NCBI GenBank assembly: GCA_041694515.1
Contig: JASMSZ010000093.1
Location: 1-17,139, forward strand
From: Halanaerobium sp041694515
Lineage (GTDB): Bacteria; Bacillota; Halanaerobiia; Halanaerobiales; Halanaerobiaceae
Direction of reading: 5' to 3'
Length of the DNA stretch: 17,139 bases
This document shows, in pieces, positions 8,844 through 16,138 of the stretch; within the stretch, counting starts at the first letter, position 1; each line of letters starts with the position of its first letter. The notes beneath the pieces are model-generated. The model searched no databases, was not told the origin of the DNA, and saw only the letters and a list, made by a program, of their open reading frames with translations. The translations under genes and the position numbers were made by a program.

Positions 8844-8877
8844 AAATTTTCCTCCTTTACTCATTATCAGCTTCTAT

Positions 8878-8917
8878 TTTAGTTTATAACAAATATCTTT
8901 AGTTTCTAACAAATATC
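8878..8917. repeat. Two head-to-tail 20-bp repeats upstream of the PfkB kinase
   Basis: TTTAGTTTATAACAAATATC (8878-8897) is followed without a gap by TTTAGTTTCTAACAAATATC (8898-8917), one mismatch in 20. The second copy contains the small palindrome TTAG-TTT-CTAA. Spacing of about two helical turns, and their position 35-75 bases upstream of the kinase start, suggest paired operator sites for a regulator (inference). Not seen elsewhere in the window. Confidence 0.75.
8883..8912 (-). promoter_or_regulatory. Candidate promoter of the PfkB kinase, overlapping the tandem repeat
   Basis: On the minus strand, TTGTTA (8912-8907) and TATAAA (8888-8883) are separated by 18 bases. Each box falls in one copy of the 20-bp repeat, so a protein bound to the repeats would cover both promoter boxes. 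The boxes are only moderate matches to consensus and the region is AT-rich, so this is tentative. Confidence 0.35.
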
Positions 8918-8959
8918 GTTATCTGTCTCTATTTTCATTTTTACTAATTATAATCAAAT

Positions 8960-9505
8960 CTATTTTACTTTTCTATTAAACTCTGTCAATTCTTTAATCG
9001 GCTTGATTTTTTCGACTATTGGTGGAATAATAACCAGCTGGATTACCATTCCGGGAATTCCGGTCAAAAACGCTCCCTGCATAAAAGGAATAAAGGGAGG
9101 ATTAAAATTAAAAAGTGGTCCTACAGCAATTAAGGCCAGGCCGTAAACTAAACGCCCCAGAATCATTGCTGAAATCAAACTAAAATATATATTTTTGAAT
9201 TTATTTGAATATAGATAACCTGAAACCAATCCAAATGCTGCCAGTTCAAAGGCCATCAAAACTGCTATTGGAGGCATCATTGGCGGCATAGCAAAAAGCA
9301 AGGTGCTAAATAAGGGTGTGATTAAACCAACTAAAGTACCGTAAAAAGGACCTAAAATCAGCCCTGTCAAAAACACCGGAATATGCATTGGAGAAATCAA
9401 ATTTCCCAGAGTCATGCTGCCTGCCAGATTAATCAATCTTGGTAAAATAATTCCTAAAACCAGTAAAAAACTTGACCAGACTAATTTCCTTGTTTGGTTT
9501 TTCAA
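8960..9505 (-). CDS. ECF-transporter substrate-binding (S) component
   Basis: Small integral membrane protein of about 181 residues with five to six hydrophobic segments. The sequence has the feel of ECF S components: a HIPVFLTGLILGPFYGTLVG stretch, then PLFSTLLFAMPPMMPPIAVLMAFELAAFGLVSGYLY in two helices with a proline-rich turn between. Such proteins capture a vitamin or other micronutrient and work with a shared energising module (EcfA/A'/T), which is not in this window. A GTG nine bases further upstream (9514) gives a slightly longer frame, but GGAG overlaps that codon and sits eight bases before TTG at 9505, so TTG 9505 is preferred. Substrate cannot be assigned from sequence alone. It follows the M48 peptidase gene by fewer than 30 bases. 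Confidence 0.8.
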   Translation of the reverse strand: MKNQTRKLVWSSFLLVLGIILPRLINLAGSMTLGNLISPMHIPVFLTGLILGPFYGTLVGLITPLFSTLLFAMPPMMPPIAVLMAFELAAFGLVSGYLYSNKFKNIYFSLISAMILGRLVYGLALIAVGPLFNFNPPFIPFMQGAFLTGIPGMVIQLVIIPPIVEKIKPIKELTEFNRKVK

Positions 9506-9532
9506 AATACTCACTCCACATTATTTTTTATG

Positions 9533-10756
9533 TTATTTAAACTTGATACTGTTAATTAACTGTTCAATTAATTTCTTCTGCTGAATTCTATTGCTGCCAG
9601 TAATCTTAAAACTCAATTTTAACATCTGCTGTTTATTTTTTTGATTAATAAAGTACTCCAGCTTAAATTCTTTTTCTCGCTGCAGCAGAAGTTGATAAAT
9701 ATTAAGTTGGTCAGTGCTTAAATTGCTTTTTTCTACCTCAAATCCATTTTCTTCAGCCATAATTGCAGCATAATTAAACTGTTTTCTGCTGGTTTCCATA
9801 AAAGTTTTGCTGCTTAAATCTTCCATAAATATTTCGCCCTTAACTTCTTCCGCCTCAAGTTGATATCTAAATTTAATTTCTGCTTTCAAAGCCCTTTCCT
9901 GACTAAATTTCCAGCTTTCCGGATAGGAAAATGTAATCAGTTTATTCTCAAACTTTTGCCTGTTAACCGTTACCGGCTGCTTCTGGCTGCTGTTCTGATT
10001 TTCAGAACTACTATTTACCGCTGCATTTTTCGAATTTTTCTGAGCAAGATAATCCTCTAAATATTCAATCCTGCTCTCAGGTATAGGATGAGTCTGGGTA
10101 AATTCTAAAAGTTTAAAATTGCTGCTGTTTTCTTTAAAGATTTTCATTAGCTCTATCAAACCCTGAGGGTCATAACCACTGCGGATCATCAAATCAACGG
10201 CATAAATATCAGACTCCTGTTCCTGTTCTCTAGAATAACCATTGGCAATTAAATTCTGGGCCACATTGGTCATTGTCTGATATTGATCATCTGTAAAATG
10301 ATTAAATAACAGATTTAAAATTGAAAGTCCCATATTTCTTTCCAGATCTTCAGTTAGATGTTTTTCAACAGCATGGCCCATCTCATGGGCAACTAAGCCT
10401 GCCAGCTGATCTTCTGTATTTAATTTTTGCAGCAGACCTTCAAACAGCATAATATTACCATCGCCGATATAATAAGCATTGATTAGTTGATCGTCAATAT
10501 GATGCAGCTTGAATTCTTCATCCTTAAAACCGGATTCGATTATATTTGCTTCCAGCCTCTGTAAAGTTTTATATTCCAGACTGCCCGCTTTAAATTCTGT
10601 AATCCTGTATTCTTGATTCAGATCCTTATATAATCCTGCAGCAGCATCCTCCTCATATTCAGAAAAAGCTGAAGCTGTAAAAGCAGCTGTGCTGACTAAA
10701 AATAATGTTAAAACTACTACAAAAAATTTATTTGATGATAAATTAATTCTCTTCAA
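9533..10756 (-). CDS. M48-family zinc metallopeptidase, exported, with C-terminal PsbP-like domain
   Basis: 407 residues. The start is a TTG codon, supported by GGAGG seven bases upstream and no nearby in-frame ATG. Residues 1-31 look like a Sec signal peptide (basic start, hydrophobic 11-27, cleavage after ASA), so it acts outside the membrane. The catalytic domain follows: HEMGH at 124-128 gives two zinc His and the catalytic Glu, and ESDIYAVD from residue 181 provides the third ligand. THPIPESRIEYL near 221-232 is a common M48 ending. After a Ser/Asn/Gln-rich linker (about 245-265) comes a ~145-residue domain starting around FENKLITFSYPESWKF, which resembles PsbP/MOG1-like modules. BepA/YfgC-type relatives degrade misfolded envelope proteins; that role is inference here. 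Next gene downstream is the ECF S component. Confidence 0.9.
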   Translation of the reverse strand: MKRINLSSNKFFVVVLTLFLVSTAAFTASAFSEYEEDAAAGLYKDLNQEYRITEFKAGSLEYKTLQRLEANIIESGFKDEEFKLHHIDDQLINAYYIGDGNIMLFEGLLQKLNTEDQLAGLVAHEMGHAVEKHLTEDLERNMGLSILNLLFNHFTDDQYQTMTNVAQNLIANGYSREQEQESDIYAVDLMIRSGYDPQGLIELMKIFKENSSNFKLLEFTQTHPIPESRIEYLEDYLAQKNSKNAAVNSSSENQNSSQKQPVTVNRQKFENKLITFSYPESWKFSQERALKAEIKFRYQLEAEEVKGEIFMEDLSSKTFMETSRKQFNYAAIMAEENGFEVEKSNLSTDQLNIYQLLLQREKEFKLEYFINQKNKQQMLKLSFKITGSNRIQQKKLIEQLINSIKFK

Positions 10757-10817
10757 TTTAAAACCTCCAATCTTAAGTATCTTACTTATATAATTATTGT
10801 ATTACTTTTTTAACAGA

Positions 10818-10863
10818 AATAAAAGCCCTAATTTAGAATTATTTTCAAAACCAAATTAGGGCT
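10818..10863 (-). terminator. Intrinsic terminator of the argGH operon
   Basis: Perfect 11-base inverted repeat AGCCCTAATTT (10824-10834) / AAATTAGGGCT (10853-10863) with an 18-base loop, starting 16 bases after the argH stop. On the minus strand the stem is followed by TTTTATTT. Strong placement and shape. Confidence 0.88.
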
Positions 10864-10878
10864 AATTATTAGAGATTA

Positions 10879-12285
10879 TTATTTTTGAGCTAAAAATTCT
10901 TTTTCTTTTATAATAACTCTGCGGCTTTCCTCAAATGCAGGTCCACCTTTAGTTGCATGAGAGTTAACTGCAGCTTCGACAGCTAGTTTCTCTTTTAATT
11001 CTCCAGCATCAACTTTTAGATATTGTCCGAGAATTTTTTCCCATTCTTCCTGCTGCAGCTGGTCAAGCTCTTTTTCCTTTTTAGAGGCAAATAATACCGC
11101 CTCTCCCACAATCTGATGGGCCTGACGGAAGGGTATACCCTTATCTGCCAGAAAATCTGCCAGTTCTGTTGCATTTAAAAATCCTGCGGCAGCAGCCTTT
11201 TGCATCGCTTCTTTTTTGACAGTCATAGTTTTCAGCATCTCAGGATATAATTTTAAAATAACCTTAACTGTATTTACACTGTCAAAAAGGCCTTCCTTAT
11301 CTTCCTGCAGGTCTTTGTTATAAGCCAGAGGCAGCCCTTTAATTGTCAGCATTAATTGATTTAAACTGCCGATTACTCTACCGGTTTTACCCCGCACCAG
11401 CTCAGCTAGATCAGGATTTTTCTTCTGCGGCATAATTGAGCTGCCTGTTGTATATTGATCAGCCAGTTCGATAAATGAAAATTCTTTAGAATTCCACAAA
11501 ATTACTTCTTCACTTAAACGGCTTAAATGCAGCATCAGGTTAGAAGCCACCGCCAGAAATTCTAAAACAAAATCCCGATCGCTGACTCCATCTATCGAAT
11601 TTTCGCAGGCTCTCTCAAAACCCAGTTCCTGGGCTGTAAAATCACGATCTAAGTTAAAAGAACTGCCGGCCAGAGCGCCGGAACCCAGCGGAGAAACATT
11701 AATCCGTTTTAAGGCATCTCCAAAACGCTCATAATCTCGCTTCAATTTAAAGTAATAAGCCAGCAGGTGATGACCAAAGGTTAAAGCCTGTGCCCGCTGC
11801 AGATGGGTATATCCGGGCATAACGGTTTCTGTGTGCTCTTCTGCCAGCTGAAGCAGGACCTGCATAAATTTAAGAATCATTTCTCTTATCTGCTCAGTCT
11901 GATCTCTAAGATATAAGCGCAGATCAACAGCAACCTGATCATTACGGCTGCGGCCGGTATGCAGTTTACCTCCCAGCTCACCAATTTCAGCAGTTAAGCG
12001 GGCCTCCACCAGGCTGTGAATATCTTCAGCTTCCTTGAAATCAAAATCTCCTGCTTCTAATTCAGCCTGCAGATCTTTTTTGACAGCTTTTAAACCCTCA
12101 GTAATTTCTTTTACTTCAGCTGCAGTTAAAATATCCTGTCTGCCCAGCATTTTAACATGGGCCAGACTACCCTCAATATCATATTCCATCAAATTAATAT
12201 CAAAGGGAAGAGAAGCATTAAACTGGTCCATCAGCTTAGAAGTGCCAGCCTCAAACCTTCCCCCCCATAATTTGCTTTTTGCCAT
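10879..12285 (-). CDS. argH: Argininosuccinate lyase
   Basis: Last step of arginine biosynthesis: splits argininosuccinate into arginine and fumarate in the cytoplasm. 468 residues, normal for the family. Conserved blocks of the fumarase/aspartase superfamily are present: SKLWGGRF (4-11), HTGRSRNDQV (109-118), TH at 160-161 (catalytic His) in GYTHLQRAQ, and the flexible signature loop GSSIMPQKKNPD (281-292) with the catalytic Ser. The ATG follows the argG stop codon TAG with no gap, so translation is coupled to argG. A strong hairpin terminator ends the unit. Expression should depend on the T-box leader in front of argG. Confidence 0.98.
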   Translation of the reverse strand: MAKSKLWGGRFEAGTSKLMDQFNASLPFDINLMEYDIEGSLAHVKMLGRQDILTAAEVKEITEGLKAVKKDLQAELEAGDFDFKEAEDIHSLVEARLTAEIGELGGKLHTGRSRNDQVAVDLRLYLRDQTEQIREMILKFMQVLLQLAEEHTETVMPGYTHLQRAQALTFGHHLLAYYFKLKRDYERFGDALKRINVSPLGSGALAGSSFNLDRDFTAQELGFERACENSIDGVSDRDFVLEFLAVASNLMLHLSRLSEEVILWNSKEFSFIELADQYTTGSSIMPQKKNPDLAELVRGKTGRVIGSLNQLMLTIKGLPLAYNKDLQEDKEGLFDSVNTVKVILKLYPEMLKTMTVKKEAMQKAAAAGFLNATELADFLADKGIPFRQAHQIVGEAVLFASKKEKELDQLQQEEWEKILGQYLKVDAGELKEKLAVEAAVNSHATKGGPAFEESRRVIIKEKEFLAQK

Positions 12286-13500
12286 CTATTTTTCTTCCCT
12301 CTTTTTCTGATTTGCTACCTGGAGCGGTAGAGCCCAGAGATTAATAAATCCTGGAGCTGATTTATGATCAAAATTATCGCTTTCGTCATAGGTTGCCAGT
12401 CCGTGTTCATACAGAGAATACTCTGATTTTCTACCGGCAAGAGTACATTTTGCCTTATATAACTTTACTTTAACTGAACCGGTTACAGTCTGCTGTGATT
12501 TGTCAACAAAGGCATCCAGAGCATCTCTTAAAGGAGAAAACCAGAGTCCATTATATGTTAACTCAGCGTATTTAGCTGCCATTTCGGCTTTGTAGTTTTT
12601 GGTATCACGATCCAGACATAAATCTTCTAAAGCTTTATGGGCGGTAATTAAAATTTCGCCGGCTGGCGCTTCATAAATTTCTCTTGATTTAATTCCAACA
12701 AGTCTGTCTTCTACCATATCAATTCTGCCGACTCCATATTCAGAACCCAGTTCATTTAATTTTTCAACCAGCTTAATTGGCGCCATTTTTTCACCGTCCA
12801 GAGCTGCTGGCACACCTTTTTCAAAATCAATTGTAATATATTTAGCCTGATCAGGAGTATCATCAACATCTTTAGTCCACTGGTAAGCATCTGCAGGCGG
12901 CTCATTCCAGGGGTCTTCTAAAACGCCACATTCGATACTAATTCCCCACAGGTTCTGATCAATACTGTAAGGACTATCCTTGGTTGCCTTAACCGGAATT
13001 CCATTTGCTTCTGCATATTCTATCTCTGCATCTCTGGAAACAAATTCCCAGTCTCTTAAGGGAGCAATAATTTCCATTTCTGGAGCCAGTGCTTTAAAAG
13101 AAACTTCGAACCGCACCTGATCATTACCCTTACCAGTACAGCCGTGAGCTAAAGCATCTACACCTTCTTTTTTTGCAACCTCGACCATTCTTTTAGCAAT
13201 TAAAGGCCGGGCCAGCGCTGTTGCCAGAGGATACTTTTCCTGGTACATTGCATTAACTTTTAAAGCAGGATATACATAATCAGTAATAAATTCTTCTCTG
13301 ATATCATCGATATAAGCTTTAGCAGCACCAGTTGCCATCGCTTTTTCCTCTACTGCATCCCAGTCCTGAGGCTGTCCTAAATGTGCAGTATAAGTAATGA
13401 TTTCCGCATCATACTTATCCTGCAGCCACTTAATTGCCACTGAAGTATCGAGTCCACCTGAATACGCCAACAAAATTTTCTTAATTTCTTTTTCCGCCAT
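12286..13500 (-). CDS. argG: Argininosuccinate synthase
   Basis: Joins citrulline and aspartate with ATP to give argininosuccinate. 404 residues, as expected. The N-type ATP pyrophosphatase loop AYSGGLDTS is at 12-20; HGCTGKGNDQVRFE (119-132) and the SPYSIDQNLWG stretch (about 178-188) are family hallmarks binding citrulline, aspartate and ATP. Start ATG at 13500 has GGAGG ten bases upstream. First gene of the argG-argH unit; it is preceded by a T-box leader, so it should be transcribed through the leader when the matching uncharged tRNA accumulates. No argF, argB or carbamoyl-phosphate genes are in the window. Confidence 0.98.
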   Translation of the reverse strand: MAEKEIKKILLAYSGGLDTSVAIKWLQDKYDAEIITYTAHLGQPQDWDAVEEKAMATGAAKAYIDDIREEFITDYVYPALKVNAMYQEKYPLATALARPLIAKRMVEVAKKEGVDALAHGCTGKGNDQVRFEVSFKALAPEMEIIAPLRDWEFVSRDAEIEYAEANGIPVKATKDSPYSIDQNLWGISIECGVLEDPWNEPPADAYQWTKDVDDTPDQAKYITIDFEKGVPAALDGEKMAPIKLVEKLNELGSEYGVGRIDMVEDRLVGIKSREIYEAPAGEILITAHKALEDLCLDRDTKNYKAEMAAKYAELTYNGLWFSPLRDALDAFVDKSQQTVTGSVKVKLYKAKCTLAGRKSEYSLYEHGLATYDESDNFDHKSAPGFINLWALPLQVANQKKREEK

Positions 13501-13600
13501 TTTAAAAATTCCTCCTTAGATTTTCTGCTCTCTTTTCAATCCTCATCAAATCAGCATCAACAATCTTTATCTAAATATATTTTCAGCAAAAAAACTGCTA

Positions 13601-13641
13601 AAAAACTACAAAAACCCGCCTCCATATAATAGAGACAGGTT
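13601..13641 (-). terminator. T-box-controlled terminator in front of argG
   Basis: Minus-strand arms AACCTGTCTC (13641-13632) and GAGGCGGGTT (13622-13613) form ten pairs including two G-U, with a nine-base loop, followed by TTTTGTAGTTTTTT. It begins a few bases after the T-box motif, as expected for the regulatory terminator that competes with the antiterminator. Confidence 0.85.
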
Positions 13642-13855
13642 AAGATCCGTGGTACCACTCTGCTTGATAAAATAATAATTTATCCACTTTCAGCTAATTT
13701 AACGCAGTTCTACGTTTTTTCCTACTGAGTTCAGAAAAAAACCTCACAGATGCGGTTCAGAACTAAGTTTCGCTCGAGCTTTCACCATCCTCGATTCGCT
13801 AACTCCACTAAAATTCCTACTCTTCTGTTCACAGGTTTAATTTTATGTTGATTTT
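13613..13855 (-). promoter_or_regulatory. T-box riboswitch leader of argGH, apparent arginine (CGC) specifier
   Basis: About 240 bases of leader on the minus strand. Seen: the T-box core AGAGTGGTACCACGG (13661-13647), close to the usual GGGTGGNACCGCGG; an immediately following terminator; a stem I base pairing ACAGA with TCTGT (within 13745-13835); the AGTAGGAA motif twice, once in stem I and once in stem II; and a stem III-like hairpin GATAAA...TTTATC just before the T-box. On the 3' side of the stem I internal loop, GAAC (13758-13755) is followed by CGC (13754-13752). By analogy with tyrS leaders (GAAC then UAC), CGC would be the specifier codon, that is arginine, matching argGH. Neighbouring registers would read CCG (Pro) or GCA (Ala). 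Uncharged tRNA-Arg would then permit transcription. Presence of the T-box is secure; the specifier is a good inference. Confidence 0.9.
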
Positions 13856-13860
13856 TTAGT

Positions 13861-13889
13861 ATTATATAGTATTTATTTGATTATTGCAA
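13861..13889 (-). promoter_or_regulatory. Promoter of the T-box-argGH transcript
   Basis: Minus-strand TTGCAA (13889-13884) and a perfect TATAAT (13866-13861) are separated by exactly 17 bases, a vegetative sigma-A-type promoter. Transcription would begin near 13853-13855, just before the T-box stem I. Confidence 0.75.
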
Positions 13890-14029
13890 GCATTTAGGAA
13901 ATAAAATTTGCTTATAAATTATCCCTGTGTTACACTTTTCAAAATGTGAAGAAAATATTTTATTTTACAGGCCAGTACTGTAAGCAGCTGAAGAATACTG
14001 CCCTTATTCAACAACCACATTCAATTGTA

Positions 14030-14443
14030 TTATTCCAAATAATCGATTATATGTTCTGCAAATTCTTTAAAATCATCAAGATTGTTATTTAATACCTTTT
14101 CTATAATAGCAGTATCAACTTCAGCATATTCATGAACTAATATATTTCTAAAACCTGCCATCCCGCCAATCTTACTTTCTAAACTTTCTGTAATTACCTC
14201 AAGTCTTCTAAGTTCTCTAAAAATATCACTATAATTTTCAACAGTTATTCCTTTTTCAGATAAAATATGATTACCTATATCAAGTATAATTTGAATACAA
14301 AGCTGCAGCCCTCTTTCAACTGACCAGAGTTTATCCAGATCATTTTCAAGTTCTTCTTTATTTGTGCCTTCATATTTTCTAAGGTGTTTTAAGTATTTAT
14401 TAAGTTCATTTAACTTATTAATTATAACTCTTTGATCAATCAT
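14030..14443 (-). CDS. hepT: HepT-like HEPN toxin (DUF86) of an MntA/HepT module
   Basis: 137 residues, mostly helical. The HEPN RNase-type motif R-x4-H-x-Y is complete: Arg99, His104 and Tyr106 in FRNILVHEY. In characterised MntA/HepT systems HepT is a ribonuclease toxin, and the nucleotidyltransferase partner silences it by adding AMP to the Tyr of this motif. The start ATG at 14443 lies four bases after the stop of the nucleotidyltransferase gene, with GGGAG inside the end of that gene, so the two are translationally coupled. Antitoxin-first order is usual for this module. No mutation in key residues, so the toxin is likely active. Some DUF86/HEPN pairs are argued to act in stress or phage defence; that is family-level information only. 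Confidence 0.88.
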   Translation of the reverse strand: MIDQRVIINKLNELNKYLKHLRKYEGTNKEELENDLDKLWSVERGLQLCIQIILDIGNHILSEKGITVENYSDIFRELRRLEVITESLESKIGGMAGFRNILVHEYAEVDTAIIEKVLNNNLDDFKEFAEHIIDYLE

Positions 14444-14447
14444 CTGC

Positions 14448-14858
14448 TCAACTCCCGAATTTACCCTTTTTTATATTATTCTTAAGATACTTTTCTTGAA
14501 CTTTAAGCGCAGGTAAAAAGTCAAGGTATTTTCTCATCACAGACTCATGAAATTCAACTCTTTTTTTATCAGATTTAGTAAATACAAGTTTTCCATCTTT
14601 TAATACACTAAAAGCAATTGATATAGATACTTCATTTAAAATAATTAAATCAATTTCTCTTTTAGATAAAGGCTGAATGTCTGCAATCAAATCACTTCTA
14701 TAGCCAAAAGAACTGCTTTTAGGTTTTTTAGCTTCATCAACATATATAGCAATATCTAAATCACTCAGTCTATTTTCTCTACCTCTAGCTACCGAACCAA
14801 AAATATAAGCGAATATAATTTCTTCGCGACTATATAAATAATTTTTGATATTTTCCAT
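14448..14858 (-). CDS. mntA: MntA-like minimal nucleotidyltransferase antitoxin
   Basis: 136 residues from the start preferred here. It has the polymerase-beta-type fold signature GSVARGRENRLSDLDIAI (21-38): Gly-Ser, then Asp33 and Asp35 as metal ligands, with a third acidic residue at Asp70 (REIDLIIL). MntA enzymes transfer AMP from ATP to the HepT toxin and so neutralise it. A longer frame starts at 14906, but its extra 16 residues (MGFSFKSQKLLLWGEC) look unlike the family and include the GGGGTG ribosome binding site, which lies five bases before the ATG at 14858. The HepT gene follows directly. The pair sits between scrK and the arg leader and is not functionally linked to either. Confidence 0.88.
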   Translation of the reverse strand: MENIKNYLYSREEIIFAYIFGSVARGRENRLSDLDIAIYVDEAKKPKSSSFGYRSDLIADIQPLSKREIDLIILNEVSISIAFSVLKDGKLVFTKSDKKRVEFHESVMRKYLDFLPALKVQEKYLKNNIKKGKFGS

Positions 14859-15033
14859 ACATTCACCCCACAGCAGTAATTTTTGACTTTTGAAAGAAAA
14901 ACCCACTACTTATAAACTCAAAATAGGCCATATTTAAAATTTCAGGTATCGCTCTCTTTCATAGAGAAAATATTTATAATGCTGGAATAAAACATAGATA
15001 TCTGCATATAATCCATTTATTATCATCCTGTAT

Positions 15034-15975
15034 TTATAATTCTAGCTGCTCTACCTCTTCTAAAGTTGGTAGTGCAGCCATTGCTCCAGAAGCTGAGGCT
15101 GCAAGTGAGCCCGAATAATTTGCAAATTTGAGTGTTTTCTCTAAAAATTTATTATCTATCTCTGCCAGGGTTAAATCTGCCTGATTAAAATTATATAAAA
15201 CTGCTGACATAAAAGCATCACCGGCACCAGTCGTATCAACTGCATCTACCTTAAAGGCTTCGACAAAACCTAAATCATTTAAATAATAATAGGAACCTTC
15301 ACTACCACAGGTGATAAATAAAACTGGTATTTTGTATTCTGACTTTAAGATTTCTGCTCCTTTTTTGATATCTGCTTCTCCAGTTAAAAATTCAAGCTCT
15401 TCTTCTGAAACTTTAACTAGATCAACCTCATCTATTACAGATAAAATCATTTCTTTTGCTTCAGCCAGAGAATCCCAGAGCATTTCTCTTAAATTGGGGT
15501 CATAAGAGATCAGCATTTCATTCTGCCGTGCCAGCTCTATTCCTCTTTTAGTTGCTGATCTTGCCGGTTCATCAATTAAAGAAATTGAGCCAAAATGATA
15601 AATTTTATTTTTTTCAAAAAGCTCTGGATCAATTTCAACCGGGCGCAGAAATCTATCAGCACTGGGATCAATGTAAAAATCAAAGCTGCGATCTCCATCT
15701 TGATCTAAAGTAACAAAGGTAATTGCAGTTTTTGCCTCATCAGTTAAAATCAGATTATCAATATTAACATTTTCTGACTCTAATTTTTCTGCTAAAAAAT
15801 TACCTAAAACATCATCTCCAACCTTACCAACAAAACTAACATCTACTCCCAGTCTGCTTAAAGCAACAGCAACATTGGCCGGTGCTCCCCCTGGATTTTT
15901 ACGAAAGTCCAGATTCTGATTATCTAATGGTGTAAAGTCAATTAAGGCTTCTCCTAAGGTTATTACTCCCTGCAT
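15034..15975 (-). CDS. scrK: Fructokinase, PfkB (ribokinase) family
   Basis: Phosphorylates free fructose to fructose 6-phosphate. 313 residues. Family features: GEALIDFTP (8-16), sugar-binding GGAPANVAVALSRLG (29-43), the PfkB signature DTTGAGDAFMSA (247-258) with catalytic base Asp253, and ASGAMAALPT near the end, typical of bacterial fructokinases of the sucrose pathway. The start ATG at 15975 has AGGAGG upstream. Upstream on the same strand are the remains of a GH32 sucrose/fructan hydrolase, the usual partner supplying fructose; only the kinase remains intact. No clear terminator follows before the mntA gene. A related PfkB member with other specificity (for example 2-keto-3-deoxygluconate) is less likely because of the GEALIDF and GGAPANVA blocks. 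Confidence 0.92.
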   Translation of the reverse strand: MQGVITLGEALIDFTPLDNQNLDFRKNPGGAPANVAVALSRLGVDVSFVGKVGDDVLGNFLAEKLESENVNIDNLILTDEAKTAITFVTLDQDGDRSFDFYIDPSADRFLRPVEIDPELFEKNKIYHFGSISLIDEPARSATKRGIELARQNEMLISYDPNLREMLWDSLAEAKEMILSVIDEVDLVKVSEEELEFLTGEADIKKGAEILKSEYKIPVLFITCGSEGSYYYLNDLGFVEAFKVDAVDTTGAGDAFMSAVLYNFNQADLTLAEIDNKFLEKTLKFANYSGSLAASASGAMAALPTLEEVEQLEL

Positions 15976-16025
15976 TGAAAGTCCTCCTTATTAAATTGAA
16001 AATTATTCTTCTTTTATCTAAAACT

Positions 16026-16073
16026 GCCAAGAAAACTCCATCCAAGCTCTGCATTGGGTGGAGATGAATTGGC
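16026..16073. repeat. IS200/IS605 terminal hairpin
   Basis: Inner stem CTCCATCCAA (16036-16045) / TTGGGTGGAG (16054-16063), ten pairs with one G-U, loop of eight. After a symmetric 5/5-base internal loop, an outer stem GCCAA (16026-16030) / TTGGC (16069-16073) continues. The outer stem ends on the tnpA stop codon. Subterminal hairpins of this kind are what Y1 transposases bind. Confidence 0.7.
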
Positions 16074-16138
16074 TATTGTCCCTGGTTTTCAATGTATTTT
16101 TTGATTATATCAATAGTAGCACCACCAGAAGATACAAT
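16073..16138 (-). pseudogene. tnpA: 3' end of IS200/IS605 transposase tnpA
   Basis: Read from about 16138 to the TAG stop at 16075-16073, the minus strand encodes VSSGGATIDIIKKYIENQ followed by Gly-Gln. This resembles the C-terminal helix of Y1 (HUH) single-strand transposases, which commonly end in a GG...IKKYIENQ pattern. The catalytic Tyr and HUH motif lie upstream of this segment in the family and are missing here. The plus-strand reading of the same bases is not meaningful. Confidence 0.65.

Noticed and set aside
8844..8864. Upstream ATG at 8864 as the start of the PfkB kinase
   Set aside because: It would place the perfect GGAGG site inside the coding region and add seven residues not typical of the family; ATG at 8843 is correctly spaced.
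13964..14003. Hairpins after hepT (TTACAG/CTGTAA, or GGCCAGTA/TACTGCCC) as a terminator
   Set aside because: Stems are short or mismatched, the two structures exclude each other, and the minus strand after them has no proper T-run.
14940..15010. Small CTCT/AGAG hairpin after scrK as terminator or RNA element
   Set aside because: Four-pair stem without a T-run on the minus strand.
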